NCBI GenBank assembly: GCA_026874595.1
Contig: CM049311.1
Coordinates: 33,003,176-33,067,175 of the forward strand
Direction: 5' to 3'
Origin: Sipunculus nudus
Taxonomy: Eukaryota; Annelida; Sipuncula; Golfingiida; Sipunculidae
Length of the DNA: 64,000 nucleotides
Shown: in pieces, positions 45,720 through 59,281 of the stretch
How the letters are laid out: each line of letters starts with the position of its first letter
How positions within the stretch are numbered: position 1 is the first letter of the stretch
Notes under the pieces: model-generated
What the model was told of the DNA's origin: nothing
The model's database searches: none
The model's input: the letters and a program-made list of their open reading frames with translations, nothing else
Position numbers and translations under genes: made by a program

Positions 45720-46119
45720 ATAGAGACAACCCAGGCCAAGACAATTAAAACTTGTACTCTCTCCCCATCCCCTCCCCCCTACGGAATATAACCGGAGCCT
45801 TTCGTGACCCATGTCTTAAACTTCAAAAATGTTTCGTTGTTTCATGTTTAATAGTGTAATCATCATGGCTGGAGACAAACAAAGCAAATATTAACAAAAC
45901 CAGAAACACATTAAATAATTCATATCCACTGAAAGCATTACAGACATATGGATATGTATAAGAAAAAAATAATCTTTAGATTTAATAAAGCTGCATATAT
46001 TCTAATGTAATTAAGATTATTCTAAATTATTTCAATACTGTCCATTTCTGTTTAGAATGTTGATAAGATTGATAAAAAAAGAACGTTGAGATGCAGGTAA
46101 AACACACCCTCACCCACAC

Positions 46120-46305
46120 CACAGGCGCTTGAATCCCTATTTATAATAAAGTCTTCATATCTCCAATGTTCTTAGAAATACTTTGACGGAATCAGGTTAA
46201 ACGACCAAATAATGAAACGGTCATACCATGCTATCACTTGTATCATATTACAAGTGATAGCATGGTATGGCCGTTTTATTATAAATAGGGATTCAAGCGC
46301 CTGTG
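46120..46305. repeat. nested palindrome
   Basis: Outer arms 46120-46150 and 46275-46305 are 31-bp perfect inverses (CACAGGCGCTTGAATCCCTA within). Inner arms 46215-46242 and 46249-46276 are 28 bp with one mismatch around a 6-base loop. A 64-base segment is present on the left side only. Probably a fold-back element. Confidence 0.9.
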
Positions 46306-46527
46306 CCCACACACACAGCCACACAAACACACACCGATCCAGACACCCGCACAAAACCTGTAATTGATAAAGCCGTAATTTAATCAGCGTTTAAAACGCA
46401 ATGTGAGAATATTTTTTACATGCAGCAATTACTTGACCAAAGGAGTAACATTATTTATTAGTATACGGATATGCAATATAAATGGCAGAAAACATATTTG
46501 TCATAAATCACATCGGCCAGAAGACGT

Positions 46528-47092
46528 CAAGGGGCGGATCCAAGGGGGTGGTCGATTAGGGCTGTAACCCTCCCCTAATTATTCACCAGTGTATTCAGTG
46601 GCGTCAGTTTATATACAAGGGTGGGGGGAGGTAAATCAGGTTATATATATATGTATTGTACATATGTATATATGTATCTTTCATCGTCTGTGCATCACAT
46701 TTTAACTATATTAAAATTAAATGTAAGGTTTTTAAAATAAAATACCGGCATTATGTTTCCAGTATCGATTAATTCTAACCAGGTGTAGATATATAATATG
46801 TTATAATAAGCTCAGAAATGGATATAATGTAAAAAAAAATCTATTTATGTTCATATATATCATTTCCGATATACAAATATTATTCTCTGCATTGGAGTGG
46901 GGTGATGACAGTGACCCTCCTTCCTCCTTGATGACCCCCCCCCCCCCCCCCCTCTGTATCGACGTCCTTGAGTATACCCCGATTTTTCAGGCCAAATCCT
47001 CCATCTTCCAGGGTCTGTGCATGTGGAATTTATTTCAGTGAATGCTTTCTGAACGGTTGACCCCACCCGAACCAAAATCCTGGATCCGCCCC
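46528..47092. mobile_element. possible hAT-type element ending at the IgGPI-2 promoter
   Basis: The right end CCTGGATCCGCCCCAG (47077-47092) is a classic hAT-type terminus in inverse, and a matching GGGGCGGATCCAAG-type end lies at 46530-46545. The 46596-46970 MITE would then be nested inside. No clear 8-bp duplication was seen, so the pairing is uncertain. Confidence 0.4.
46596..46970 (+). mobile_element. hAT-like MITE, diverged
   Basis: Starts CAGTGGCGTCAGTTTATA and ends GTATCGACGTCCTTG, diverged forms of the termini seen in the complete copy at 59111-59570. Internal AT-rich tract, AATATTATTCTCTGCA block and C tract are in the same order. Confidence 0.65.
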
Positions 47093-47093
47093 A

Positions 47094-47105
47094 GGGATAT
47101 ATATT
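47094..47105 (+). promoter_or_regulatory. candidate TATA box of IgGPI-2
   Basis: GGATATATATTTGG lies about 85-90 bases upstream of the start codon in a locally GC-rich context, with no AT repeat around it. A start site near 47130 would give a short 5' UTR. It directly follows the hAT-type terminus ending at 47092. Confidence 0.45.
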
Positions 47106-47187
47106 TGGCGGGCTGTGGGTCCCTGGCTGACAGCAACACAGCACAGCCCGAACTGAGTACAGTGCTGACGTACCTGTAGACACAACC

Positions 47188-47227
47188 ATGGAACACTTCA
47201 CGCTCAGCACATTAGCTCTAGTCTTGG
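47188..47227 (+). CDS. IgGPI-2 exon 1 (signal peptide)
   Basis: 40 bases from an ATG in strong context (ACAACCATGG) to donor GTAGGTG, phase 1. The hydrophobic core continues into exon 2. Confidence 0.88.
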
Positions 47228-47757
47228 GTAGGTGATTAATTATGGTGTATAATGTGTAATATACAATTTGTCAATTAGAATCGTAACACATATGCAAATA
47301 ATGCATGTTTAAGGTCTGGGTATTTTTTATGGAGGATGTGGCTATCTTTAGCATTTTTGCTACCTGTGCAAGAAAGATACCTTTCTACCTGTAAAAGTTA
47401 TATATAACCTGCACTCTACACATACAAATAGCACACAGGGTGAATAACAACCGGCAGCAGATACTCGGCCTTTGAGTGGCGATATACGTGAAAAGAATGC
47501 TTGACTGTTTGGGAACCCTGGGAAAACATATTTATTGTAATATGCGTATTATAATGTATATGTGTATATATTTATGCATATATATACACATAAATATATA
47601 TATATATATATACATATATATATAAACATATATATTTATATATATGTAAATACATATATACGTCAATATTTAAATATGAGACGATATATTTTATATATAT
47701 ACATGCATATATTATATAAATAATTTTATGTATATATATATATAAGTATATATATAA

Positions 47758-47794
<37 letters not shown>

Positions 47795-49248
47795 CGTCCA
47801 CATAGTTTAATTAAAGCTATCTGTATGAGTGGATTTGCAGGTGTATAGCACTGCGTCGATCAATCTAAGCCAATCATTAATCGAAAATCGAATCGGGAAT
47901 GGCTTAATTATTAGTTTCAAACCTTTTCGTCTTTTAATACACACCTTAGGACAGAAAACAACATGAATGATGTAGTAGGCATTGTGATATCACAAGTAAG
48001 GCCAGCATATAAATATAATGATAATGCGGTAATGCGTGAAAGGTTTTTTATTATTACTTGGTCCAGTAAGATTAATATTTATATATTTATACTAAAATAC
48101 TTTATAATGCTCATCCTAGCATCATCTAAGAAGAAAACTTTGCTCTCCGATAAATATTAAGATTTTTTTGTTTGCAACTATTGAATTGAGAATTGAATCA
48201 AAGCCCTGATGGGATGCATATAATACATATATTTGATATATTGTCATATGATAAAACAGCAAAATTTTATTAATAGGAAAGATTTAATGAAACAGTCCAG
48301 GGATGGTTTACTCATGACATATTGAGTATGTGTTTTGACTGGGGGAGGGGGGTCTAGGAATTCAGAACGCCATGGAAGCAACTAGAATCCTTACTAAACT
48401 AACTTTAGATATATTTCGACAGTTATATGGTAAAGTATGGAAAAGACATTTATGGGAAATAGTTATAGGAATCCGTTGTAAATTCATATTTCGTAACTGA
48501 AAGATAAAAATCGTCAATGATTTTAAGTACAACCTAAAATACCGTCAAATATACTGTAGAGAATATGCCTAAAATATTGACCGAGTAAATTCATTCTAAC
48601 GTGTACATCACGCTGATAGGTCAAGGTAACGGCCGGATGGGTTACACTTATTCTTTGTACAAGGTTAAGTTAAAATGGTGTTCCTGCAACAGGAACCAGC
48701 ATACATTGTATGTGTCTTAAAAATTCATTTATTTGTATGTTCTATATATGACAGGTATCCATTGTGATACCTGTCGCTATGATATCATTGAAGTAACGGC
48801 TATTATCTCAAATGTAGATGTAAAGTGCCTGTACTAGGAAACATCCTGCCAGGACACTGCTCGTATAACAAGATAGTCAGCCGTGGGTTGTTAACGATAT
48901 AGACCTATGCAGTCAATTATTTGTTCCGTGTGTGTCAGAATTCACCAGAACTACCGAACAGAAGTTTATTATTCCTGTAAACGGAGCAAAATGCACTGGC
49001 AGGCATGCCATCACTGTTTTTCCTGTCAGTGGTCAATTTTTATTATGTGTATTTAAATCTGTACTTGTATAACCTTCATTCTTCTGTTATTGGCACATAC
49101 ATGTTCTACTACTGCTACTACTACTGCCACTGCTACTGATGCTAGTTTTACTACTACTGCAACTACTACCAATGAATAATTATATTAATAATAATAATTA
49201 TGATTATTTTTTAAAAACAACAACAAAAACAACAGCAACAACAACAAC

Positions 49249-49302
<54 letters not shown>

Positions 49303-52300
49303 TATAATAATTTTAGTATTTATACAAATTCCCAAATATTAAGACTAGCGGTAGCACACACCCACACGCACAACTATACATACACAACCAACATTCTTCT
49401 CGAAAGCTAATCGCTGTACTTCTCCTAAACCCGATTAATGTGAATATTTTACATAACTAGTATGTACGTTATTTTTCAAATGAAACATGTTAATTTTTGT
49501 ATAATGGTAAAATGACAATCATGTATTCAGCATAATTACAAATCGATTTCACTTGTTCAGGTTCTTTGGTGTGTGTGCACGGCGGGGAGATTGAGTTCAC
49601 GACTGGTCGTGACACCATACATGAAGACTACAAACTAAATACCTACTACCCGGAGGGCTTTAACTTCAGTCTGCTCTGCCGGTTAAAGCGGGTCGGAACA
49701 TATGTTGAGTGGACATGGACAAGCTTTGAAGATAACATTGAACATCTCCTGACCAAGGAGGGACGACTGCTGCCCCCTGTCGCCGTTCAGGTGAAGCGTC
49801 GTTTCCAGTTCACGGACCAATCCACAGATGATATGTTCGTCAAGATTCTGCGAGTACGAGGTATGACGTCAAAGTCTATATCAGTTCTTACTAGAATTCT
49901 GCATTCGGAGGAATGCAAGCCTCCGCCATGTAAGCATTAACTGATTACATTTGTGAATATATTCCTTGATGACGCTCCTGAATCCGGATCATTCTCAGAA
50001 TCTGATCAATTCTTTATTGACCCATTCCCGAAATGCAAGGGAAATTCTATTAGATTCCGTTCATGATTGCATGTGTGATGTCTAAATAAATCCACACACT
50101 CACATACCCAAACATACACACACAACTACATAACACGACTCGTAATGAATTCATAACCTCCTGGCGGAGGCGATTAGCGCATTTTAGACAAGCTTAGTTA
50201 GTCTACTGCCAAATAACAATAACCAGCCCCAGAATTTACTTTATTGTTTACAGTTGCGATGGATCAATATATCTCCACCAGAGGTCGCCACCGGTGATTT
50301 TGCGAAAGTAAAAGTAAAAACCAAGTAAAAACAAGCAGCTAGGTATTCAGCGCTTCTTGTCAATGCAGAACTGAATTCAGTGTGTCTCGATTGTTCCAGT
50401 GTGTCTTTCCCGGGATGTAACCGCTAATTAAGGGTGGGTCATTCAGGCACCGGGTATTTGAGGTAAAAAGTTTATGACGCAGCATTACGCATGTAATAGG
50501 TCACCTGTCCTGTGACGTGGTAATATGTAAATATCAGGGATTCCTGTCATTTAATTGATAAGCCTTTAATATAAGCTGATTCAACAATAAACTGACCTAC
50601 GTTCAGTTTTACATTTTAATGGACGCTATAATACACCAAGACTTCCGAGTTAAGCCTAAGGGGGAAAATTACTGTTCTTTGGGATCACCGCTTCTTTCTT
50701 TGCAATCAGAAGGAGCACACTGCGAAGACTCGGGACTCGCAAGGGTACGACTCTTCTGTTAAGGGTTTGTGGGCGTCACAATCTGACCCTCAATATGCAC
50801 TGTGGCTTCTATATACATAGGCGGCGTAGGTATAAATGTAGTGAAGCGGTAAATTAGTCCGATCAAGTACATATTGCATAGGAATAGTTCAAGGCATATT
50901 ACATAAACGTTGATGATTTTGTGGTAACAATTGACGCAATAAGTAATATTTTGTAAACATGAGCATGTGAAATGTAAAAAGATGTTTCCTTGAAATGTAA
51001 CAACTTTTTATAATAATAAATGGTACTGTATGTCTTTGATTTTGGAGTGATTGGACAGCTATAAGCTTAGGATAACTTAGCAGGATTTTATTTATATTGT
51101 TCAGCTGTTTTTCCCTTCATCCGTTTTTAATAGGAGTGTGAAGTAGTTGTGTATTTTGACCCCAGATGTCAGCATATACGGCAGTATCCCACATACCCCG
51201 GAAGCCTTAGGGTCAAGCAAGCGAGTCCGAGTCCAGGACCCTCGATTCCGAGTCCCTAAAAATGTGGACTCGTGTCCTATATATCACTGGTCCGGAACCC
51301 CTGGACCCCTCCCCTGCATGTATCCGCTTCTGAGATCATGTTTTATTTGACATATTTTAGTGGAACATGTAATTACTATATATAAAATATTATTTGTAAT
51401 AATTGGCATTGTTTTCCGGTCCAGGGGACCTTTTTATTAAGATTTCGTTTTAGTCTTCCTGGATTCGAATCTCTCCTTTGCAAAGTCTTAGATCCGTCCA
51501 TGATAATAACCTTTTACCAAGTCTTATCTCAGATACTATAAGTCAGTATTATCTGAGCTCATCAAACCTCAAAACTGACCATGTAAAAGAAAAAACGACA
51601 AAAAAAAAAAAGGTTTATTCATTATTTGTAATAATTGGCATTGTTTTCCGGTCCAGGGGACCTTTTTATTAAGATTTCGTTTTAGTCTTCCTGGATTCGA
51701 ATCTCTCCTTTGCAAAGTCTTAGATCCGTCCATGATAATAACCTTTTACCAAGTCTTATCTCAGATACTATAAGTCAGTATTATCTGAGCTCATCAAACC
51801 TCAAAACTGACCATGTAAAAGAAAAAACGACAAAAAAAAAGGTTTATTCATTTTATTCTAACACTTTAGCAGACCATGCATATTGATTACAACGGATTTA
51901 CGAGTAGATAGAACTTGCACTCTGGAAATGTCGGATCGCATTTGCATTTAAGCTCAGAGCGAGCTGCCAGTAAATCTGCTTTTTTATTCTTATTTTCATT
52001 GAGTTATAAGCTTCTGATATCCAGGTACAAATGCACGTGCCCTTTGTGAGTGCTATCCCAGTATTATTTTATTTAGAATAATGTAATAATAATGTTAACT
52101 AGAATTTGCACTCAGAGAGGGTAGACCTCTGGCAATGCAGCTCATTACCCCCATATGGCTTTGTCAAAAATGTAATATTTTTCCATAAAAAAATCCTGGA
52201 TCCAGGTGGTTAATGGATCACCTCCAGAATTTAATCAATTTGTACCTTTTTATCTTCTGAAAATTTCATCAAAATCCATAACTTTTTGAGAAATGCTGCT

Positions 52301-54907
52301 GACAGACAGACAGACAAATCAACGCCGCCAAAAACATGTAACCCTCGCCTTTTGGCGGGGATAATAATACTAATATGATATTAAATAGCATATTTTAGTT
52401 GATTGGATTCGGCAGAAACATAAAATTAGTTATATTTTACAATACGCACACATAAATTCAACAAGAAAGCCAAATAACGAAGGCTTTAATTTGCACCGAC
52501 ACAAGCATTTGTGGCCCATTATCAGAGCGACTTACCTCCGTAAAATTAAGGCTGTCATGTGCATATACGCATAGGGGCGCACACATGGTTTTGGAGCAAT
52601 TATGAAGGCGTATGCGCAGAAGTGCATACGTACCTGACTCCATAATAACCATCAGAAGAATAATAAACGTCAGCGTGGTTGTTGTCTAGATCATGGTTCT
52701 ATATAGCTATAGATAGGGAATAAATCAACTGTACTTTTGACGTTTGCTCTTTTCCGTTTATAGGAGATGTTACAAAGCCCACATGTAAAGCCCTTATGCT
52801 AACTATTCGTCCCCATATGGAAATTTAAAATGGCTGTCTGCGAGCAAAATTTACTTTGTAAGAAGTGCACAGTGCCATTTATATATACTTATATTAAAAT
52901 TTATTTTGATTATCTATTCGCTCAGCTGTTTCAGACTTTCTTGCAATTCTAATTTTCTCTTGTATCTATAGTTGATTTCATCATCGGAGTCGGATTTTAC
53001 TGACTATTATTTTTTTTACATAAATACATGTATGTAATATGTAATATAAACAAGACCTGGGAAATAAATAACTCTTCATTTCATGTTTAGACAAATATAC
53101 ATGCACCTCAAGTAATGTAGTTTAATGTTCCATTCAAAATCTAGTCCAGCTAACCTGTTCCATTTTGTGATACTTTAAATATAATTATAATAAGTATTGT
53201 CTAGACATACCAATATGTTTCGAGATGTTAGGATACTTATTTATAAGCTTTGTTGACATATTTCATGTAAAACATGATAAGTTCCTTTTTCAAGAAAAGA
53301 AACATTTTCAGGTAAAATCGCTTGATCTCGAAAAGCACACCATAACTTTAAACGAATCAATAAAAAACGTTCTGTATATTTTTTTTACGAAGAGCGGGGA
53401 ACGAATAAAGTCAGTAGTTGAGTTAACAGGTGTACAAATCATTTGACATGATAGGAATATATTGCTTAAAGTTCCACAAGCATATTATTGCGTCTATTTG
53501 TAAGAAACATGTGTTTTTTATTGGATTAGAAATTGTCAGAAATTCAGTCTCTGTAAGACTAAAGTACATGAAGCCGTTCTTGTCCTCCCTACCGTACTCC
53601 GGTTTTTCTATCTGTCTGTCTGTCTGTCTGTATGTTTGACGCCAAAATATATAATAAAAATAATAAACACTAAGCAGTTGACCTAGGTCACAAACATTGT
53701 CAGGGTTATTTTTTTTTATGAATTTCCGGTTTTTTAGATATTGTGGTTAAGGTTTCCATTCATTAAATGACAATTGGCGATTGTATACTCCCTCTCTCAG
53801 CGGTATCAAGTTCAGTCAAGGTACTCATTTTATTTACAGGAATTAAAGCTATGACACCCATTCTGCGTGACACAAAACACTGGAAAGACTGCCATCTTGG
53901 CATTGAAGGCGGACTACAGTTTAATATTATCCAGAAACTGGATTCGGTTCCAGATCTATTAGAGTAGGACCGAGATTATGTGGAGCCCTACCCGAAGTAA
54001 ATTTTACAAGTGGAAATGTACTGTAGTTTTTGAGGTTAAGCTCCGGACAGACATACATAGACAGTATATATAATTATATACATACAAAAATGCATATATA
54101 CATGCATACATACAGACAAACCGAATTGCAATACCCTCACCCTGTTCTTCATGGATCAAATAACAATGGTTTACCTAAAGTTTCTTCATTATTAATTACG
54201 GTATCAACGCTTCTGCTATTTCAGCGCCATCTGATGTCCATTCAGGGAATCTCAACGTATAAATAAGACGTTAATTCAGAATTATTCAAAATTATATTTT
54301 CATAAAATATAACATATTGCAAATGTGAGTAGTTTTTCACTGCAACGAAGTGGAAGATAATGCGAGCTATTGATTAATAAAAATGAGACATATTCAAAAA
54401 GTCCATTTTGGTAAAAGTTTAAAAACTAGATGGGGCTGTGAAGCATAAGTGGTTTTAACCTAAATAACAATATTGGTGTTCAGCGGTACACCATTGGATG
54501 TTATTCAGATGCAAAGCCATGGGAAAGCGGAAGTTTTGCCTGTCGGACTTCCGGTCAACAGGGGGAGCCAGAATCAGCCGTCAAAAGCATCAACATCGCT
54601 GGTAAGAATAAAGTTAGAATCTTAATACATACGCAGTTTCATGAACCTAGTGTATCGTAAGATATGTCATAAACTATATCATGAAGGTTTTTTTGCTGGT
54701 GACCTACTTGTTTGATCTTTCTTTACGGACAGGTACATGTTACATGGCTTGCTGCTTGACCAATTTACATTTAAAGTAGAAAGGATAGAAAAAGGATTAT
54801 ATTTATATATAAATTTTTATAATTATAATATATTTATATATAATATTTATAATTATAATATATATATAATTAACATATATGAATATACTTATATAATATA
54901 TATATAC

Positions 54908-54969
<62 letters not shown>

Positions 54970-55944
54970 GAGCCCGCTTATTTTCATGTCGGTTGTACAT
55001 GCTTATATTATGCTAATAACCGGGATGTGATATCTTGCGGGCTACAACATCGATGTCGATGTCCTTTTTAGGCATCGAATAAGCCTTATGTCTCACATAA
55101 TATTAAATAAATCATCAATAAAAAGGAAACAGAAACGTTAATTTTGCCAACAGAAAGTGACGTAGCGTCTGGGTCACCAGGTCAAATGTCTGGAAATATG
55201 CGGCACAGTTATAACGTTTTGCGAAGGCAAACTATCTCACTAGATAATTCTTGCACTTTCCTGACTCTTACATCTTATTTTCCGGATGTTTTATTAATGA
55301 CCGAAACTTCCATGATCGTCTTTATGATAAGACTGCATGTTCGGGCAGCGGGCATCGTCAAATGATTGTCAAGTTTCACGGCGATTAAGGTTTTGATCGG
55401 GTATCTCTTCCAGTGCTTTCAAAACCTCGGGCTTTTCGTGGAACCTTAAAGGAGATTTCCAGCCGTTAACACCGTTAACAGCTCGTTCTTCATATCATGT
55501 CGTCGAAACGTCACTGAGGTGTAAACTGCGGCCTTGCAAAGGTCAGGAGTTCATCATGTATGGCATGTGATCACAAACATCGCCTTTGTTAACGTACGAA
55601 GAAAAGCAATGATCTGGATTCGCGTGGTTTCTTAGAACATAAATTAACTAAGTGCCGGTGAGTAACCCGCATGCATCACTGCACTTGCCTGCCGCGCACA
55701 GGAGGGAGGTGAAATTGTTTGATACGCCTGACCAATAACAGGCTCTTGGCCTCACTGATGTTCGTGTCGACTTTGGATGTGATATTAACTTCGAACTGTA
55801 ATCACTGCCAAGGGTTCCAAACATGACAATTAACGAGTTTATGACAATATTCCATGATATATAACGGTCAGATTTACTATTGTATATAAAGAAAATGGTT
55901 TGGGATTTTCTATTAACCGATATGACACTAAGTGGGCTTGACTG

Positions 55945-56017
<73 letters not shown>

Positions 56018-56702
56018 TCACATTTCTACAGTCATGAATATAAAATATATGTTAATCTGTTAAAATTATGACGAAGAAAAAAGTTGTAGCAGACTACTAT
56101 ACAAGTGTGAGTTCAAGCACAAAATGGATATCATGGTCTATGAAAATCATTAGTGGTATTCCAACTGAAGCAATTTTTTTCACTTGTCTTTTAAACATTG
56201 GCCTTGATAACATTATATATACACAATATACATACTCTATATATATGCATAAATGTAATTGAAACCCCTATAATATTGTTATGCCAGGTAATGGTACAAT
56301 TAAATGAAAGTAACAGCTCCATATATAGTGCCATCATATAGTTTCCATCTGTTACTTTTATTGTTTTACTGTTGATTGATTATTACACTGTCTGTTTAAT
56401 ACTGCATTGACTTACGTCATGTACCATGTGTCTGCTTTTGATAAATATGAAGGTTTATTAGTAAAATGTTTCAATTTGCAAAATTTATTAAAAACATATA
56501 AACATATGGGTTTCGTGTATCTATGTTATTAATTATGTGGGTCTATGTTTAATATTACTTTGAACAACGGATGCTTCAACTGGGAAAATTAGTGAAGTAC
56601 TAACAATAGCAGGGCAACTTTACATAATACTACATAATATAGAGTTGGAAGTGGACTCTCGTATACAGTTGGTCCCGCTTTAATACGGCGTAACTGTACC
56701 TT

Positions 56703-56761
<59 letters not shown>

Positions 56762-59220
56762 GGAAGATAAAGGATACCTCAGTGAAGATGATAACGAGCG
56801 CCGATCTAGACGAGGAAGGTCACGTGAACGTTACCCAGGGTGAAGCCTTCGCAGTCACGTGCGTTACCAACGCAGCCAATGTGGTACCTGTGCTCACGCT
56901 GGGCCTGGGTAACAGGAATCTTCAAGAGTATATGGAACGTCCGAAAGTTGAACCCTACAAACACGAGAAGTAAGTCGAATAGGCCTATGTTATTTTCTCT
57001 ATGATTTCACACGCTAAGATTTCCCTCGGTTTGTTGCAGTAACCTTAAGCAGACTTTACACTAGAGCGAATTCCTATTACTAGCATAGTACCTGTTCTAT
57101 TGCTACCACAGGCCCCTTCGGCCGAATTCGCGAGGGACTGGCCGGGTTTTTTGGCTTTGGTGAAGCTCATTGGCGCAGTTTCTGCCAGATTGCACTCTTC
57201 GAGAAGTTTTCAAATAAAAGTCAAATTCCTTGGGATTCATGGTTAAATATGAAAAATGACCCTTAGGAAACTTGGCATCGTTTCCGGCAGATTAAGACAC
57301 TTAAAGTGGTATTATAAGTCCGTTTCATCGGGTCGGTGATGACTGTATTTGGTGATTTCTCAGCTCTTGGTCAAACTCACAGTCTGAAACAGAAAAATAA
57401 AAAAAAAGGATCAGATGCATAAACATGATTTGTCTGTCTGAAATGTGTCATATATACATAATGTATTGAGATATAAATAAAAAGGATAATTATTTTTATT
57501 GAGAGACTCATATACTTAATCAAATGTACAGGTTGTATCTCTCAAATAATCTGAATATTCATTTAAATCACTCTTGAATGGCACACATGTTATTCGACAT
57601 GAGATGAAAACAGTAATTTTCAAACAGGTTACATTATCTTATATGTAAAGCAGTGGTATCATCATGATGATACCAAAGGAGTGTAAATTCATATAAGCCA
57701 ATATGTGATACACAGGCGGGTCAGATATATCTCTAGTATATTTAACTAACAATATATCAACACTCTTACCCACAATTTACAAAATACACACCACGGATAG
57801 TGATACCACCAAACCAGAGATCGTGAGATTTGTAGAACCCAGTTTTGGTATAAACTGTAAATTTACCAAAAAATATATGTATAATACGTGCCAATTAAAG
57901 ATTTCTACATTAGTTTGCGAAACAAGGCATAAAGGTAAACTCACCAAAAACATGGGATTATTCGAGATTGTACGCCTGTGAGACCTGCTGCAAAGGTCAA
58001 AGATGGCGGTCAAGTACTGAAAATGCCCGGAAGATAAACAAAGGAAACGCGCGCGCGCGAGCGCCCTGAGACATTAGATGGCCATAAGGCAAGATAGCAC
58101 TCCAGTGCTGGTCCATTTCAGGGTAGTGTACCGTAGAGCGAGTAAAGTACGACCGGGCCGTGAAGTATGGTACTATCATGAAAGAAACACGATAGACTAC
58201 CGTGAAACTACAGCCATGTCTAAGAGTGTAGGTTTTTGCTGCCGTTGGTTTATTTGTCTGCATGTCAATGTCTGTTGGCAACATTACTGCAAAATCTTAT
58301 GAAATCTTTACGGAAGCTCACCACTGGTACAAGGATTAGATGATTAAAGTTTGCGGGTGATCCGAACCACCATCTGGATCGAGGTATTTAAATTTGTTAA
58401 GGAAAAATACTACATCTCTGACAATACCACATGGGGTAATGAGCTGCCGTAGGGGAGGTCTGCGCTCTATGAATGTTTTTAGTGGTGTGCCGATTAATCG
58501 ATAAAATCGATGATTTTCTTTCAAACCCAATAAATTGATTGCTATTTTGCATAATCAATTAAAAAGCGATTAAGTGTGCACATGCATAGAATCTAATGCT
58601 GACAGACTGAGAGATATACGAACACAAAGTAACGAACAGCACCAAAACGAAACCTTGCCAACCCAACAACCGTCCGACTGCAAGTCGACCTTGGATGCGG
58701 GTTGACTGATGGTTTTATTATGAAAACCGATGTTCATGTCAGACCATTTACTGGGGTCAATATTTTAGGCACTAGTAAACAGCAGATTTCAAGGTTATAT
58801 ATAGAGTCTATATAATAATAGATTAATGATCGATCATCGATAGTGATTTTAAAACCTGCTCCTACCACTAGTGTTTCTCTAGTTATTTTTTTTTTTAATT
58901 TCACAGAATCCCGTCCATAGGTATGTATGAGGTAACAAACCAGGTGACTGTGAAAGCTAAAGCCGTATCAATCTCCTGTGACGACCACGGCAAAACGCTG
59001 ACCTGCTCCGCGGCCGCTCCTGTCAGGCAAAAGGTCACCACAGGGCTCAAGGTCAAGGTCGTAGGTAAGTTTAACTGGCTTGGCCACATTATGCTTCTTT
59101 TGCCCAGGTGCAGTGGCGTCAATTTATCTTCCAGGGGGGGGGGGGGATGACTCGCAATGGTGGGGGGGGGGGGGGGATGAGAGGCGTGGAGGGTAGTCAA
59201 AATTGGGATAAAACAGACAT

Positions 59221-59281
<61 letters not shown>

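Larger units (their letters stand above)
41634..47187. other. intergenic region between the Ig paralogues
   Basis: Apart from the 3' UTR of IgGPI-1, it holds a 34-bp minisatellite, a dispersed repeat with a CTCF-like word, a (GT)n tract, a complex palindrome and hAT-like elements. No remnant Ig exon was recognised. AATAAA occurs at about 43245 and 43317; neither is clearly assigned. Confidence 0.55.
49861..54508. other. IgGPI-2 intron 2
   Basis: Contains the inverted copy of an IgGPI-1 intron segment (50690-50930), a 232-bp tandem duplication and a short exon-like frame at 53842-53967. The remainder is unremarkable AT-rich sequence. Confidence 0.6.

Noticed and set aside
57997..58302. Overlapping frames on both strands in IgGPI-2 intron 4
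   Set aside because: Local (CG)-rich sequence free of stops by chance; no splice signals consistent with an exon.
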